DNA from: Prevotella sp.
GTDB taxonomy: Bacteria; Bacteroidota; Bacteroidia; Bacteroidales; Bacteroidaceae
Reading direction: 5' to 3'
DNA: 64,000 nucleotides
NCBI GenBank assembly: GCA_021636625.1
Contig: JAJWLX010000010.1
Location: forward strand, 18,702-82,701
The position numbers were made by a program, and so were the translations under genes. Under the pieces are notes generated by a model, which saw nothing but the letters and a program-made list of their open reading frames with translations, had not been told where the DNA came from and ran no database searches. Below are positions 52,393-60,958 of this stretch, one piece after another (the stretch's first letter is position 1; each line of letters begins with the position of its first letter).

Positions 52393-54669
52393 ATGGAAAA
52401 AGAACCAAACACCAACAGCATGGAAGAGACAGCTACTATGCCATCGTACTTCCCTTGCATCAAATCTTCGGAGAGCCATCCACTCGCCGACTGGTTGTAT
52501 CTCAAGAGCGTGATTACCTCTAGCCCTGAGCTTAGAATGATGACCGAGACTTACCGCAAGCGCCTTGCCATCAGCAAGCAGTTTGCCGACCAGTACAAGC
52601 CTGAGATGCCTGCCATCACGGTTTCGGCGCTCATGGACGGCTACGGCAGACAACTTGCCAACTTCCTCAAACCGACCTACATGCTCCAGCTCGACTTCGA
52701 CCATGTGAAGAAGGAAGATATGGAGCATCTTATCCAACTGGTGAGAGGCGACAGTCATACGATGGTAGAGTATATCACCGTGAGCGGCAGGGGATTCAGA
52801 GTGTTCTGCGCCTACCGTCCTGTGGATGACGACGACATCAGCGTGCTGGAACTCTTTGATGCCGTGCTGCAGAAGGCGATGGCTTACTACACCCAGCTCC
52901 TGGGTATGGCTCCCGACAAGCAGTGTGTCGATATCACCCGATGCGCCGGTCTTGCCTACGATCCGGATGCCTATTTCCGTAGGGATGCCGAGCCTTTTGC
53001 CTTGGGACCGAAGGACCTGAAGCCCCTCTACATGAAGAAGGCGTTGCAGGCGAAGTATTCTGCCAGGCGAAACGCCAAGGGCGGCAAGCGAACCATCAAG
53101 GTGAAAGAGGAGGCGGAATCAAGCGACCAGGGGGCGCCTACCATCGAGGAGGCGGCTTCCCACATCAAGGAACTGCTCGAAATGTGGGGCTATCGATTCG
53201 AACCAGAGCATCACAACGAGTACGTGTGGCACTTTGCCGACATCTGCATCTACTATGGCATCCCGCTGGAAGAAGCCCTGTCCTACGCCGACCGTGAGTT
53301 TGGCTCCAGCTACGAAGATACGGCTTCCGTCGTCAAGTCTCGCTACAAGCATCTGCATAAGTTTGGCATCTGGCACTTCTATCGCCAGGGCGAGGGCCGC
53401 AGCGGCAAGCCATCAGTAAGACGCATCAAGCAGTGGCTACTCACCCACTATCTGTTCCGCCAAAACGTGCTGACGGGATTTTACGAGGTGGAGAGCCGCA
53501 TCGTTTTAGACGGCAAGTATCCAGACTGGGTCCGCATCGACGACAACATCGAGAACTCCATCTGGAGCGAGATGGACGAGTCGGGACAGCATCTCTCGGA
53601 GAAGACCTTGCACAACATCATCAACAGCGACTTCAGCGAGCCGTTCGACCCCTTGGACGATTACCTGCGCAGTCTGCCGACATGGAAGAAGGGAGAGGAT
53701 CCCGACTACATCGACCAGCTCGCCGACCGCATCGAGGTGGAGAACCTGCCCGACAACGAGCATACGCAGAGCCTCTTCCGCTATTTCTTCAAGAAGTGGC
53801 TGGTGGCGATGGTGGTGGCATGGGTAACGCTGAAGGTGGTGAACCAGATGATACTCATCTTCGTGGGCAAGGGCGGCATCTTCAAGACCACATTCTTCCA
53901 GATGGTGCTGCCCCCACAGTTGCGCCAGTACTTCCTCAACGACTCGACGGGAGCCTACACCGACAAGGACTTCATGGAGGCTTTCAGCAGCAAGGCTCTG
54001 CTCTGTCTCGACGAGTTTGAGATGGTATTCGGCAAGAACCTGAGCGCCTTCAAGAGCAATATGACCAAGGTGACATTCTCCATCCGCCGACCTTACGACA
54101 AGTACCGTTCGGAGATGCCCCACCGCGGATCGCTCTGCGGCACCACCAACAGCCAGCAGTTCATCACCGACGAGGAGAACCGCCGCTACTGTCCTTGGCT
54201 GGTAAAGAGCATCGAGAGTCCGATAGAGCACCCGATAGACTACGACCACGTGTTTGCCGAGGCTGTGGCACTGGGTCGGGAGGTGATGAGCCATCCTAAG
54301 GGCGAGCCCCTGGAGTGGACATACTGGTTGACAAGGGACGACATCGAGCTGATGCGCAGCCACAACCGCCTCTTCATGGTAGCCAACTATGCCGAGGAGC
54401 AGATACTGAAGTATTACAAGGTGCCATTGCCTGAAACGCCACTGGAGTACATCAAGTTCCGCTACAGTGCCGAGATACTGGAGAAGATAGGTGTGAACCC
54501 TGCCCTTCGCCAGAACCTGAACAACCAGAACATCGGTAACGTGATGAAGCGTCTTGGATTCAAGAAGATTCACAAGAAGAACGGCAACGGCTGGGCTGTG
54601 ATCGAGAAGGAAGGTAGCGAAATCAACCGCGATGCCTTCATCGATCCTAACGATACCGTGGAGGATTAA
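52393..54669 (+). CDS. VirE/BT4734-type primase-helicase-like protein
   Basis: A 758-residue protein. The N-terminus matches the BT4734/BF3469 primase-like domain (LQLDFDHVKKEDMEHLI about 98-114, VEYITVSGRGFRVF, CVDITRCAGLAYDPDAYF), followed by a linker and a VirE/VapE-type P-loop domain with IFVGKGGIFKTTFFQMVLPP near residue 485 and LLCLDEFEMVF (Walker B). The C-terminus is of the DUF3874 type. Such proteins occur in Bacteroidetes mobile elements and are thought to start replication. The IFKTT form of the Walker loop, with Phe for the usual Gly, is typical of this subgroup as I recall it. A DUF4248 gene follows. Confidence 0.85.
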   Translation: MEKEPNTNSMEETATMPSYFPCIKSSESHPLADWLYLKSVITSSPELRMMTETYRKRLAISKQFADQYKPEMPAITVSALMDGYGRQLANFLKPTYMLQLDFDHVKKEDMEHLIQLVRGDSHTMVEYITVSGRGFRVFCAYRPVDDDDISVLELFDAVLQKAMAYYTQLLGMAPDKQCVDITRCAGLAYDPDAYFRRDAEPFALGPKDLKPLYMKKALQAKYSARRNAKGGKRTIKVKEEAESSDQGAPTIEEAASHIKELLEMWGYRFEPEHHNEYVWHFADICIYYGIPLEEALSYADREFGSSYEDTASVVKSRYKHLHKFGIWHFYRQGEGRSGKPSVRRIKQWLLTHYLFRQNVLTGFYEVESRIVLDGKYPDWVRIDDNIENSIWSEMDESGQHLSEKTLHNIINSDFSEPFDPLDDYLRSLPTWKKGEDPDYIDQLADRIEVENLPDNEHTQSLFRYFFKKWLVAMVVAWVTLKVVNQMILIFVGKGGIFKTTFFQMVLPPQLRQYFLNDSTGAYTDKDFMEAFSSKALLCLDEFEMVFGKNLSAFKSNMTKVTFSIRRPYDKYRSEMPHRGSLCGTTNSQQFITDEENRRYCPWLVKSIESPIEHPIDYDHVFAEAVALGREVMSHPKGEPLEWTYWLTRDDIELMRSHNRLFMVANYAEEQILKYYKVPLPETPLEYIKFRYSAEILEKIGVNPALRQNLNNQNIGNVMKRLGFKKIHKKNGNGWAVIEKEGSEINRDAFIDPNDTVED

Positions 54670-54732
54670 GTATCTTGGTTACGATAGCTAAGTATCATGG
54701 TTACGATAGCTAAGTATCATATTTACGAATGG
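54667..54732 (+). repeat. Three 22-base direct repeats at the primase stop codon
   Basis: Units start at 54667, 54689 and 54711 and share TAAGTATC followed by TTACGA. Units 1 and 2 differ by one base; unit 3 is diverged at its end. The primase stop TAA is the first three bases of unit 1. The arrangement is iteron-like. Confidence 0.75.
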
Positions 54733-54776
54733 TATCCGTGTAGGAAAATTAAACATTCAACATTATAATAAAGTCT

Positions 54777-54986
54777 ATGGATTTACGAAGTTACACCAAG
54801 CAGGAGTTAGCCCTGCTCTATTTTCCGGATTCCGACCCGGACGTGGCTAGATCTCATCTGATGAGATGGATAGTAAGATGCACCCAGCTCTATGAGCAGC
54901 TGCTGAAGAGTGGATACACCAAGAACTGCAAGGAGTTCAATCCCCTGCAAGTATCCTATATTTTCTTCCATTTGGGAGAACCCTGA
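54777..54986 (+). CDS. DUF4248-type small protein
   Basis: A 69-residue protein (MDLRSYTKQELALLYFPD...). The YTKQELALLYFP start and the FNPLQVSYIFFHLGEP end fit the Bacteroidetes DUF4248 family, which usually lies between a VirE-type primase and an HU-type gene, exactly as here. Possibly a small DNA-binding protein; function unknown. It follows the 22-base repeats. Confidence 0.8.
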   Translation: MDLRSYTKQELALLYFPDSDPDVARSHLMRWIVRCTQLYEQLLKSGYTKNCKEFNPLQVSYIFFHLGEP

Positions 54987-55059
54987 TATTTATCAGTGAT
55001 AATCGTTGAGTATCGTGGAGCAACATAGAGCAACGGTGAGTTGGGAATGAGAAATGTTG

Positions 55060-55067
55060 TATCTTTG
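55060..55067 (+). promoter_or_regulatory. Promoter -7 box for the HU-like gene
   Basis: TATCTTTG, 47 bases before the ATG at 55115; a TTGGG at 55041 is close to the -33 position. Confidence 0.6.
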
Positions 55068-55114
55068 CATTGTGATTCAGAAAGAAGAACATTAACCATT
55101 AACACTTAAAAACT

Positions 55115-55618
55115 ATGTTGCTTTACGTACTAAAACTAAATCAGAACGCCAAGATGCCAGAGGCATACGGCAAGTACTACGCCTATCCAGTCATCACTCA
55201 GACGGTAGGTATCGACGGCCTGGCCGAACACATGGCTAGCCACAACACTCCTTTCTCTAAGGGAGCCATCAAGGGCATGATTACCGATATGGTATCGTGC
55301 ATCAAGGAACTCACCTTGCAGGGTATCGCTGTGAAGATTGACGATCTCGCCATCTTCTCCATCGGCATCCGCAACAAGGAGGGAGCAGCCTCGGAGAAGG
55401 AGTTCACCATCGCCAAGAACATCGACGGCTTCCGTCTCCGTGCTCGTGGCACCGGTGAGTTCAGCGCCAAGACCATCAACCTCGATGCTACGCTGAAGAA
55501 GGCCACTGCTCTGTTAGGGGATGGCACCACCCCGGATACCGACAAGGGAACCACGGGTGGCGAAAACACCGACCAGGGCGGTAGCGGAACCACTGGAGAC
55601 ACAGATGTAGATTTGTAG
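55115..55618 (+). CDS. HU-family DNA-binding protein with low-complexity tail
   Basis: A 167-residue protein. Residues 1-125 fit the Bacteroidetes HU-HIG type (LYVLKLNQNAKMPEAYGKYY, SKGAIKGMITDMVSCIKELT, GIAVKIDDLAIFSIGI, FRLRARGTGEFSA). The last 40 residues are Gly/Thr/Asp-rich and probably disordered. It likely binds or bends DNA. It has its own promoter and belongs to the primase-DUF4248-HU-smalltalk module. In other genomes an amidase gene often follows, which is missing here (recollection). Confidence 0.85.
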   Translation: MLLYVLKLNQNAKMPEAYGKYYAYPVITQTVGIDGLAEHMASHNTPFSKGAIKGMITDMVSCIKELTLQGIAVKIDDLAIFSIGIRNKEGAASEKEFTIAKNIDGFRLRARGTGEFSAKTINLDATLKKATALLGDGTTPDTDKGTTGGENTDQGGSGTTGDTDVDL

Positions 55619-55781
55619 TCCTAGCCTCCTGACATCTGAAACAAGAGAAAGCGCATCGGCAGGATGCAGTCCGGAGTAATCCGAGGGCCCATCAGGAATG
55701 AGTTCATCACTCAACATTCAACACTGTCAAATCATCGCCCTGAACGGATACTTGCTCATCCTGCCCGCTTCCTTCTTGGTC

Positions 55782-55908
55782 TCCCACAGATCTCACAGAT
55801 TTACACAGATAATTCTTCGTTGCAAGCAACGGTCTTATACTCATCAGGTCTCACTGCAAAAAACTCCGAAGGAGTCTATAATCTGTGAAAATCTGTGTAA
55901 TCTGTGGG
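55782..55908. repeat. Large inverted ACAGAT repeat with two inner hairpins
   Basis: Left arm 55782-55811 and right arm 55881-55908 are complementary blocks of CACAGAT units (about 28 bases each). Inside lie CGTTG-CAAG-CAACG (55818-55831) and ACTCC-GAA-GGAGT (55863-55875). It lies between the HU-like and smalltalk-like genes. The rest of 55619-55942 holds no gene I can support. Confidence 0.7.
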
Positions 55909-55942
55909 AAAATTAATCACTAATCATTAATCACTAATTAAC

Positions 55943-56041
55943 ATGAAAAAGGAAACTATCCAGAAAGTCATCAATTTCGTCATCACTGTCCTCACCGCCG
56001 TCCTCAGCTCCTTCTGTGTGCAGAGCTGCACTAGCCTCTAA
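55943..56041 (+). CDS. Smalltalk-like 32-residue peptide
   Basis: A short ORF, MKKETIQKVINFVITVLTAV then LSSFCVQSCTSL, one hydrophobic segment with a basic start and a Cys near the end. This fits the small Bacteroidetes peptides named smalltalk that lie near HU-type DNA-binding genes. The function is unknown; it resembles a lysis- or membrane-associated peptide. Its stop is 22 bases from the convergent cpsB stop. Confidence 0.75.
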   Translation: MKKETIQKVINFVITVLTAVLSSFCVQSCTSL

Positions 56042-56062
56042 GTTGCACCCGGAACTAGGAGA

Positions 56063-56758
56063 TCAGCCTTCAGTGTTCAGTCCTGCCGAGGTTAAGCGAT
56101 GGAGATCGGTGCCCACGAAATCGTACATCTGCCATTTCAGAAGCTGGCGGCACCGCTTCTGCACCCGATCGCCATACTGGCCGCGAAGACTGAAGAGGTT
56201 GCGCTGGAACAGGATGCCCTGCGCCTTGAGTGCCTCGTAATCCTCCTTCTTCATATAGAGGTAACGCTCGGGATGAGCCAGGATCGGGGTATAGCCCTTG
56301 TTCCTGATGCGCTCCAGCAGTCCACGGAAATTCATCGGTGGGGCAAAGATGCTGGTTTCCACCAGCAGGTATTTCTCTGCCAGTGGCAGGAGATTGCCTG
56401 CCTTGAGGCGGCGCTCGAAAAGGGCATCCAGCATGTTCTCGGCTGCGAGATGCAGCTGTAGGGGCTGTGCTCCGCGCTGAAGGCAATCCTGGAGATACAG
56501 TTCCCGGAATGCTTCGAAGACCCGGCGGAGATTTTCGGGCTCGTTCGGTACATCTTCCATGATGTGAGGGGTGAACCATACTTCATGGATTCCGCTTGCT
56601 TCGTAGATGCGAAGCTGCTCCAGGCTCTTGGAGGGGTCCTGGAAGCCATCATCCACGCCAGGGAGGATATGGCAATGGTAATCGATGCCATCAGGGAGAC
56701 TGCACGTGCTCCCTGATGGCTTTTTCTGATTAAATATTTTCTGGAAGAATTTAAACAT
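56063..56758 (-). CDS. cpsB: CpsB/YwqE-type tyrosine phosphatase, C-terminally truncated
   Basis: A 231-residue PHP-domain protein. Metal-binding motifs are visible: DGIDYHCHILPGVDDG (23-38), FTPHIMED, HLAAENMLD, LAHPERY and VGTDLHR. It removes phosphate from Wzc-type kinases and so regulates polysaccharide assembly. After the final DxH motif only 13 residues remain, whereas relatives carry some 30-45 more, and these residues (LTSAGLNTEG) look non-native. The gene thus probably lost its end where it meets the accessory island. All metal ligands seem kept, so activity is possible. Confidence 0.87.
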   Translation of the reverse strand: MFKFFQKIFNQKKPSGSTCSLPDGIDYHCHILPGVDDGFQDPSKSLEQLRIYEASGIHEVWFTPHIMEDVPNEPENLRRVFEAFRELYLQDCLQRGAQPLQLHLAAENMLDALFERRLKAGNLLPLAEKYLLVETSIFAPPMNFRGLLERIRNKGYTPILAHPERYLYMKKEDYEALKAQGILFQRNLFSLRGQYGDRVQKRCRQLLKWQMYDFVGTDLHRLTSAGLNTEG

Positions 56759-56783
56759 CTTTTTATATTATTCTATAATCCAT

Positions 56784-59285
56784 TCATTTAAGATTTTGCC
56801 CCCCATTTTTCTCCTTATTATAGTTATAGCCGTAGCCGTAACCATAGCCGTAGCCATAGTGGCTGCCATATCTGCCGCCACGAGCCTTGGTACCGTTCAG
56901 AATCAATGACATATTCTTGAACTTCTTCTCCTTGTAGAGGGCCTCGATCTCTGGCAGCATGCTGCGCTCCATCAGGCCGGAACGGACTACGAAGATGGTG
57001 CGGTCGGCAAACTGCTCGTAGATTGGAGTATCGGCTACCACCTCAATAGGAGGACAGTCGATGAAGACGTAATCGTACTCCTGGCGCATCGTCTTGATCA
57101 TCTGCTCCAGCAATGGGGTGAAGAGGAGCTCGGTAGGGTTTGGAGGGATGGTTCCGATAGGAATGACATCGAAATACTTCACCAGTCCGTTTTCCTCTCC
57201 CTTGTAGAGGATGTCGTGGATATCGGCAACTCTGCCGTTGAGGTAATCGCTCAATCCCTCGCCGGGACTATTGATAACCATAGAGGTAGATCCGTGACGG
57301 AGGTCACCATCGATGAGCAGCACCTTCTTTTTCTTGATGGCGAGCGACATCGCCATGTTGGCTGCCAGGTGACTCTTGCCCGAACCCGGATTAAACGAGG
57401 TAAACACGATGACATTCTGCTCGGGATGGGTACCGATGGTGAACTCGAAGTTGGTGCGCAATACTCGGAACGCCTCGTTCACGATGTCGCGCTTGCCAGC
57501 CTTCACTACCATCTGGCGCACCTCCTTCGGCTTCTTCCAGAACCTGATGCGCTGCTCGAGGGTTGGGCGATTCTTGCGACTCACATAGTATGGAATCTCG
57601 CCCAGGAACGGAACATTCATGTTCTTCAGGTCCTTCCTGCCACGCACGGTGGTATTCATGTTCTCACGCACGAAGACGATGACTACCGGAATGAGGAATC
57701 CCAGCACGAAGGCTACGAGCATGATGTTGCGGCGCACCGGTGCCACCGGCTTGTTGTCGCCCGTAGGAGGGGTGATGATGCGGGTATTGTAGGCGGTGAA
57801 TGCCTTGGAGAGTTCGTTCTCCTCGCGCTTCTGGAGGAGGAAGAGATAGAGCGACTCCTTGACCTTCTGCTGGCGACCCACGGTCTGCAGATACTTAGCC
57901 TGGTTAGGGGTGCTGGCAATCTGGGTGGTAGTGGCAGCCTCGTTGGCCTGCAGGGTGCCCAGCTGGGTCTTGAGGGTTACCACGAAGTTGTCGAGACTGG
58001 CAGTGATGCTCTTGCGCATGGAGGCAAGGCTCTGGTCGTAATCAGCCACCAGAGGGTTCTGCTCACTGGAGTTAGCCACCAGGTTGTTACGCTCCAGCTG
58101 ACTCTTGTTGTACTCGGCAATCTGCTGCTCTATGCCCGGGCTCTCGATGCCTGTATTGGATGGCAGGAGCTGGTTCTTGCCCACCTTGCCGGTGAGATAG
58201 TTTCGGATATACTGGGCAATGGCGAGGCGCGAGTTGAGATCCATGATCTGCTTATCTACCTCGGTGCTCTTCTGCATATACTGCTGTGCGGCAGCCTCTA
58301 CATCGGGCAGCAGGTTGCTGCTCTTGAAGGCTGAAATATTCTTATCCACATCGCCCAGCTCGCGCTCTATCACGCCCAGTCGCTCGGTGATGAAGTGAGA
58401 GGTGGAGATGGTCATCTGGTTCTTGTCCTCGAGCCAGTTCTTGCGGTAAACGGAGATGATGGTGTTGATGACATCCTCTGCACGCTTAGGGAGCACATCC
58501 TTGTAGGAAAGGTCGATGACGGTGGATTTCTCCTCGCTCAGGCTGGCAACGAGCGATTCCTTGATGCGGTCGGTCATCGCATAGATATTGCTGCGGGATA
58601 CATAGAGCTCCGGAGCATCACCATTCTTTACAAACTGGGTGTAAGAAGGAGCCTTATCTACCTTGATCTTTCCCAGTGGGGTGTGGATGATCTGTCCGAG
58701 GCGTCCGGTAATCTCATCGCTGTCATCTACCGGAAGATTATCACGGGTTACGCCCTTGAGCCTGCTGATGACGTAAGAGCCATCGCCCTTGAGCTGAATC
58801 TGGAAGCTGCCGCTCTGCTCATCGGTAAAGCCGATGAAATCTACGTTTACGGGGAGGTCGCCGCCATAGAGAGCCTCCTTGTGAAAGGCGCCGTCGATGG
58901 CATAATCTACATCGAGCTTGAGCCGCTTTCCGGTTTCGAGGAGCACGGCAGGCGACTGGATAGCAATGAGTTCATTGTTTACATTGCTCTTGGCGCCTCC
59001 CATTCCCATATCTGCGAACATGGAAGAAACATCGCTGCTGATGCCCTGCGACTTGCTGTCGTCCTTGATCATCAGGGATGCGGTGCGCTGATATACGTTT
59101 GGGGTAGTGAGAATGTAATAGGTGGCGATGCCGATCGTTACGGCTAGCGAAAGGATGAACCAGCGCCACTTGGCGAGGCAGAGATAGAAGAGATCCTGCA
59201 GGCGGATGAAGTCGTCTGCCTGATTGCGTCTGAGCAGCGGATTCATCTGTGCGGGCTGGTTAGCCGGAGTAGTATTCTGTATCAT
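56784..59285 (-). CDS. wzc: Wzc-type polysaccharide co-polymerase and tyrosine kinase
   Basis: An 833-residue inner-membrane protein. A Wzz domain follows the first helix (about 38-56, FILSLAVTIGIATYYIL), there is a long periplasmic coiled-coil region, a second helix near 515-535, and a cytoplasmic BY-kinase domain. The latter has Walker A FTSFNPGSGKSHLAANMAM (about 625), Walker A' KKKVLLIDGDLRHGST and Walker B YDYVFIDCPP. The C-terminus has a Tyr cluster (GSHYGYGYGYGYGYNY) that is autophosphorylated. It controls chain length and export with Wza and is reset by CpsB. Confidence 0.94.
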   Translation of the reverse strand: MIQNTTPANQPAQMNPLLRRNQADDFIRLQDLFYLCLAKWRWFILSLAVTIGIATYYILTTPNVYQRTASLMIKDDSKSQGISSDVSSMFADMGMGGAKSNVNNELIAIQSPAVLLETGKRLKLDVDYAIDGAFHKEALYGGDLPVNVDFIGFTDEQSGSFQIQLKGDGSYVISRLKGVTRDNLPVDDSDEITGRLGQIIHTPLGKIKVDKAPSYTQFVKNGDAPELYVSRSNIYAMTDRIKESLVASLSEEKSTVIDLSYKDVLPKRAEDVINTIISVYRKNWLEDKNQMTISTSHFITERLGVIERELGDVDKNISAFKSSNLLPDVEAAAQQYMQKSTEVDKQIMDLNSRLAIAQYIRNYLTGKVGKNQLLPSNTGIESPGIEQQIAEYNKSQLERNNLVANSSEQNPLVADYDQSLASMRKSITASLDNFVVTLKTQLGTLQANEAATTTQIASTPNQAKYLQTVGRQQKVKESLYLFLLQKREENELSKAFTAYNTRIITPPTGDNKPVAPVRRNIMLVAFVLGFLIPVVIVFVRENMNTTVRGRKDLKNMNVPFLGEIPYYVSRKNRPTLEQRIRFWKKPKEVRQMVVKAGKRDIVNEAFRVLRTNFEFTIGTHPEQNVIVFTSFNPGSGKSHLAANMAMSLAIKKKKVLLIDGDLRHGSTSMVINSPGEGLSDYLNGRVADIHDILYKGEENGLVKYFDVIPIGTIPPNPTELLFTPLLEQMIKTMRQEYDYVFIDCPPIEVVADTPIYEQFADRTIFVVRSGLMERSMLPEIEALYKEKKFKNMSLILNGTKARGGRYGSHYGYGYGYGYGYNYNKEKNGGQNLK

Positions 59286-59294
59286 TTTTCTTTA

Positions 59295-60095
59295 TTAATT
59301 TACTTTCAGGAAGGTGAGGATGGTAACGATGAGAGATGAGATGCTCATCCAGAATCCCGTAGATTGCACGGTATTTCCGTTGAGCGTAGAGCTTCTCTTC
59401 TTGGTATCGTTAGGTGTAACATATACCACATCGTTCTGCTGGAGATAGTAGGCAGGAGAACTGAAGATGTCCCTGCCGGAGCAGAGGTCAATCTTGTAGA
59501 TCTTCTGGTGTCCGTTTTCCTGTCGGAGCACCATCACATCATTTCTTTTACCCTGGATGGTGAGATCTCCCGCCTTGCTGATGGCATCGAGGATGGTCAC
59601 CTTTTCCTCGTCGATGGCATACTGCCCCGGCTTGGCTACCTCGCCCATCATGGAATAATGGAGGTTGCTGAGACTCACGGTGACGGTAGGGTCCTTGACG
59701 AGACTAGCATCCACGAGCGATTTCTTCACCTTCTCGGCAATCTCCTCGCGGGTGAGACCAGCCACCTGTATCTTTCCCACAACCGGGAAATCGATATCAC
59801 CCTTGCTATCTACCGTATAGTAATAGGCATCCTGCGACATATTGTAGGCACCGCTTCCGCTGGTGCCGCCCGTGAGATTGAAGAGCTGTGAGATCTGCGG
59901 ATCCTTGCTCTTTACCCCGATATAGATCTTATCAGTGGGCTTGACGGTTATCACTCTGTTCTGCAGGGTAATGACAGTATCAGGATTATTGTTCAAATCC
60001 TGAAAATAGGCTACGTTCTTCGGTGTACCGCAAGAAGTAGCAATCAGGAGCGCTATACCCAGCGCTCCTGACAACACAAGTTTACTAAATTTCAT
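59295..60095 (-). CDS. wza: Wza-type polysaccharide export lipoprotein
   Basis: A 266-residue protein with a lipoprotein signal (LLIATSC, Cys near residue 22). VAYFQDLNNNPDTV marks the Bacteroidetes type; the poly_export domain (KPTDKIYIGVKSKDPQ ... FPVVGKIQVAGLTREEIAEKV) and an SLBB domain (GEVAKPGQYAIDEEKVTILD) follow, and a C-terminal helix ends the protein. It forms the outer-membrane export channel with Wzc. It lies nine bases ahead of wzc. Confidence 0.93.
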   Translation of the reverse strand: MKFSKLVLSGALGIALLIATSCGTPKNVAYFQDLNNNPDTVITLQNRVITVKPTDKIYIGVKSKDPQISQLFNLTGGTSGSGAYNMSQDAYYYTVDSKGDIDFPVVGKIQVAGLTREEIAEKVKKSLVDASLVKDPTVTVSLSNLHYSMMGEVAKPGQYAIDEEKVTILDAISKAGDLTIQGKRNDVMVLRQENGHQKIYKIDLCSGRDIFSSPAYYLQQNDVVYVTPNDTKKRSSTLNGNTVQSTGFWMSISSLIVTILTFLKVN

Positions 60096-60127
60096 TCTTT
60101 TTATCTAGATAATGCAGTTTTAATCTT

Positions 60128-60724
60128 TTACTTCTTCTCCTTCTTCCCGGCGAGGCTTACGAAATTGCATTCGGTAAGGAAGGCTGCACAGGAGAGGAAA
60201 CCTTCTATCTTGACCACGAAGCACTTTTCCGCCTTTCCCTTCTCGTTCTTGCATCCCTTCACCTTCTGGTAATATCCTTCGAGTCCGGCAAAGACACCAT
60301 CCTCTATCCTCACCCTTGCTTCAGGGTGCAGATCGATTTCCCCGGGAAGGAAGAAGTGCTTGTTGGCATCCTCCACGTTTTCGTAGAGCGCCATGAAATC
60401 CTCCATTTCCTTATCGGGGATGGTGATGACTTCAGAATGTCCATCCATGGGACGGATCTTGAACTGAAGCATGGAATTGTAAATCTGCTTGAGATTCCGC
60501 ATCCTGCCTGGCGTTGCCTTCACAAAAAGGAGATTGCGGACTACGGGGCGATAGGAAATGACTCGCTTGCGTATGTGCTGCCCCACCATACGCTCGCAGC
60601 GTTCCAAAGGAAGGAACACCTTGATATCCTGGTTGGTCTTGAGATGCGTCACTACCTTCATTTCGCGGTATGGGGCACTCATGGCATACCAGAAAGGGGC
60701 TTCATCAGACCTTTCCAAAATCAT
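60128..60724 (-). CDS. UpxY-like NusG-family transcription antiterminator
   Basis: A 198-residue NusG paralogue. The NGN domain is seen in FWYAMSAPYREMKVVTHLKT and VRNLLFVKAT; the KOW-like C-terminus is PEARVRIEDGVFAGLEGYY. UpxY proteins in Bacteroides prevent early termination in the leader of their own capsule operon. It is the first gene of the leftward polysaccharide head (upxY-wza-wzc-cpsB) behind a 170-base leader. The accessory island now separates it from the body of the locus. Confidence 0.9.
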   Translation of the reverse strand: MILERSDEAPFWYAMSAPYREMKVVTHLKTNQDIKVFLPLERCERMVGQHIRKRVISYRPVVRNLLFVKATPGRMRNLKQIYNSMLQFKIRPMDGHSEVITIPDKEMEDFMALYENVEDANKHFFLPGEIDLHPEARVRIEDGVFAGLEGYYQKVKGCKNEKGKAEKCFVVKIEGFLSCAAFLTECNFVSLAGKKEKK

Positions 60725-60895
60725 CTATTTATTCATTTTTATTAACATCAATTTCAGAAAACGGCACAATTTTAGCTCCCTACAACATTATATAACTATT
60801 TTAGTTTCAAGATGTTACACATCTACCATTTTCCAGCGACAGGTTTTCTCATTTCGTTCTTATTTACAAACGTTCTTAAAAGAGAATCCTTATCA
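60725..60895 (-). promoter_or_regulatory. Leader of the upxY-wza-wzc-cpsB transcript
   Basis: About 170 bases between the predicted start site and the upxY ATG, AT-rich, with no ORF. In Bacteroides, UpxY proteins act on such leaders; this one is the natural target candidate. Confidence 0.5.
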
Positions 60896-60900
60896 AGTTG

Positions 60901-60932
60901 CAAAATTACGTTTTTTCTCTGATTTAAACAAA
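60901..60932 (-). promoter_or_regulatory. Promoter of the polysaccharide head operon
   Basis: Minus-strand TTTG (60932-60929) and TAATTTTG (60908-60901) are 20 bases apart, the Bacteroidetes consensus spacing. Confidence 0.7.
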
Positions 60933-60958
60933 TTTTTTGGTCTATTTTTTTTTTTTAA

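Noticed and set aside
53506..54573. 355-codon minus-strand ORF, and a 195-codon plus-strand ORF at 53433-54020
   Set aside because: Both lie in other frames of the primase gene, which has strong family motifs throughout; they are products of its higher GC content.
54667..54732. CRISPR array
   Set aside because: The three units are directly adjacent without spacers and no cas genes are present.
55698..55785. Small ORF starting MSSSLNIQHCQ between HU-like and smalltalk-like genes
   Set aside because: It runs into the ACAGAT repeat, has no clear ribosome site and no recognisable product; left as intergenic.
52393..56041. Prophage
   Set aside because: No capsid, portal, tail, terminase or integrase gene is present; the primase and HU-like genes alone do not make a phage.
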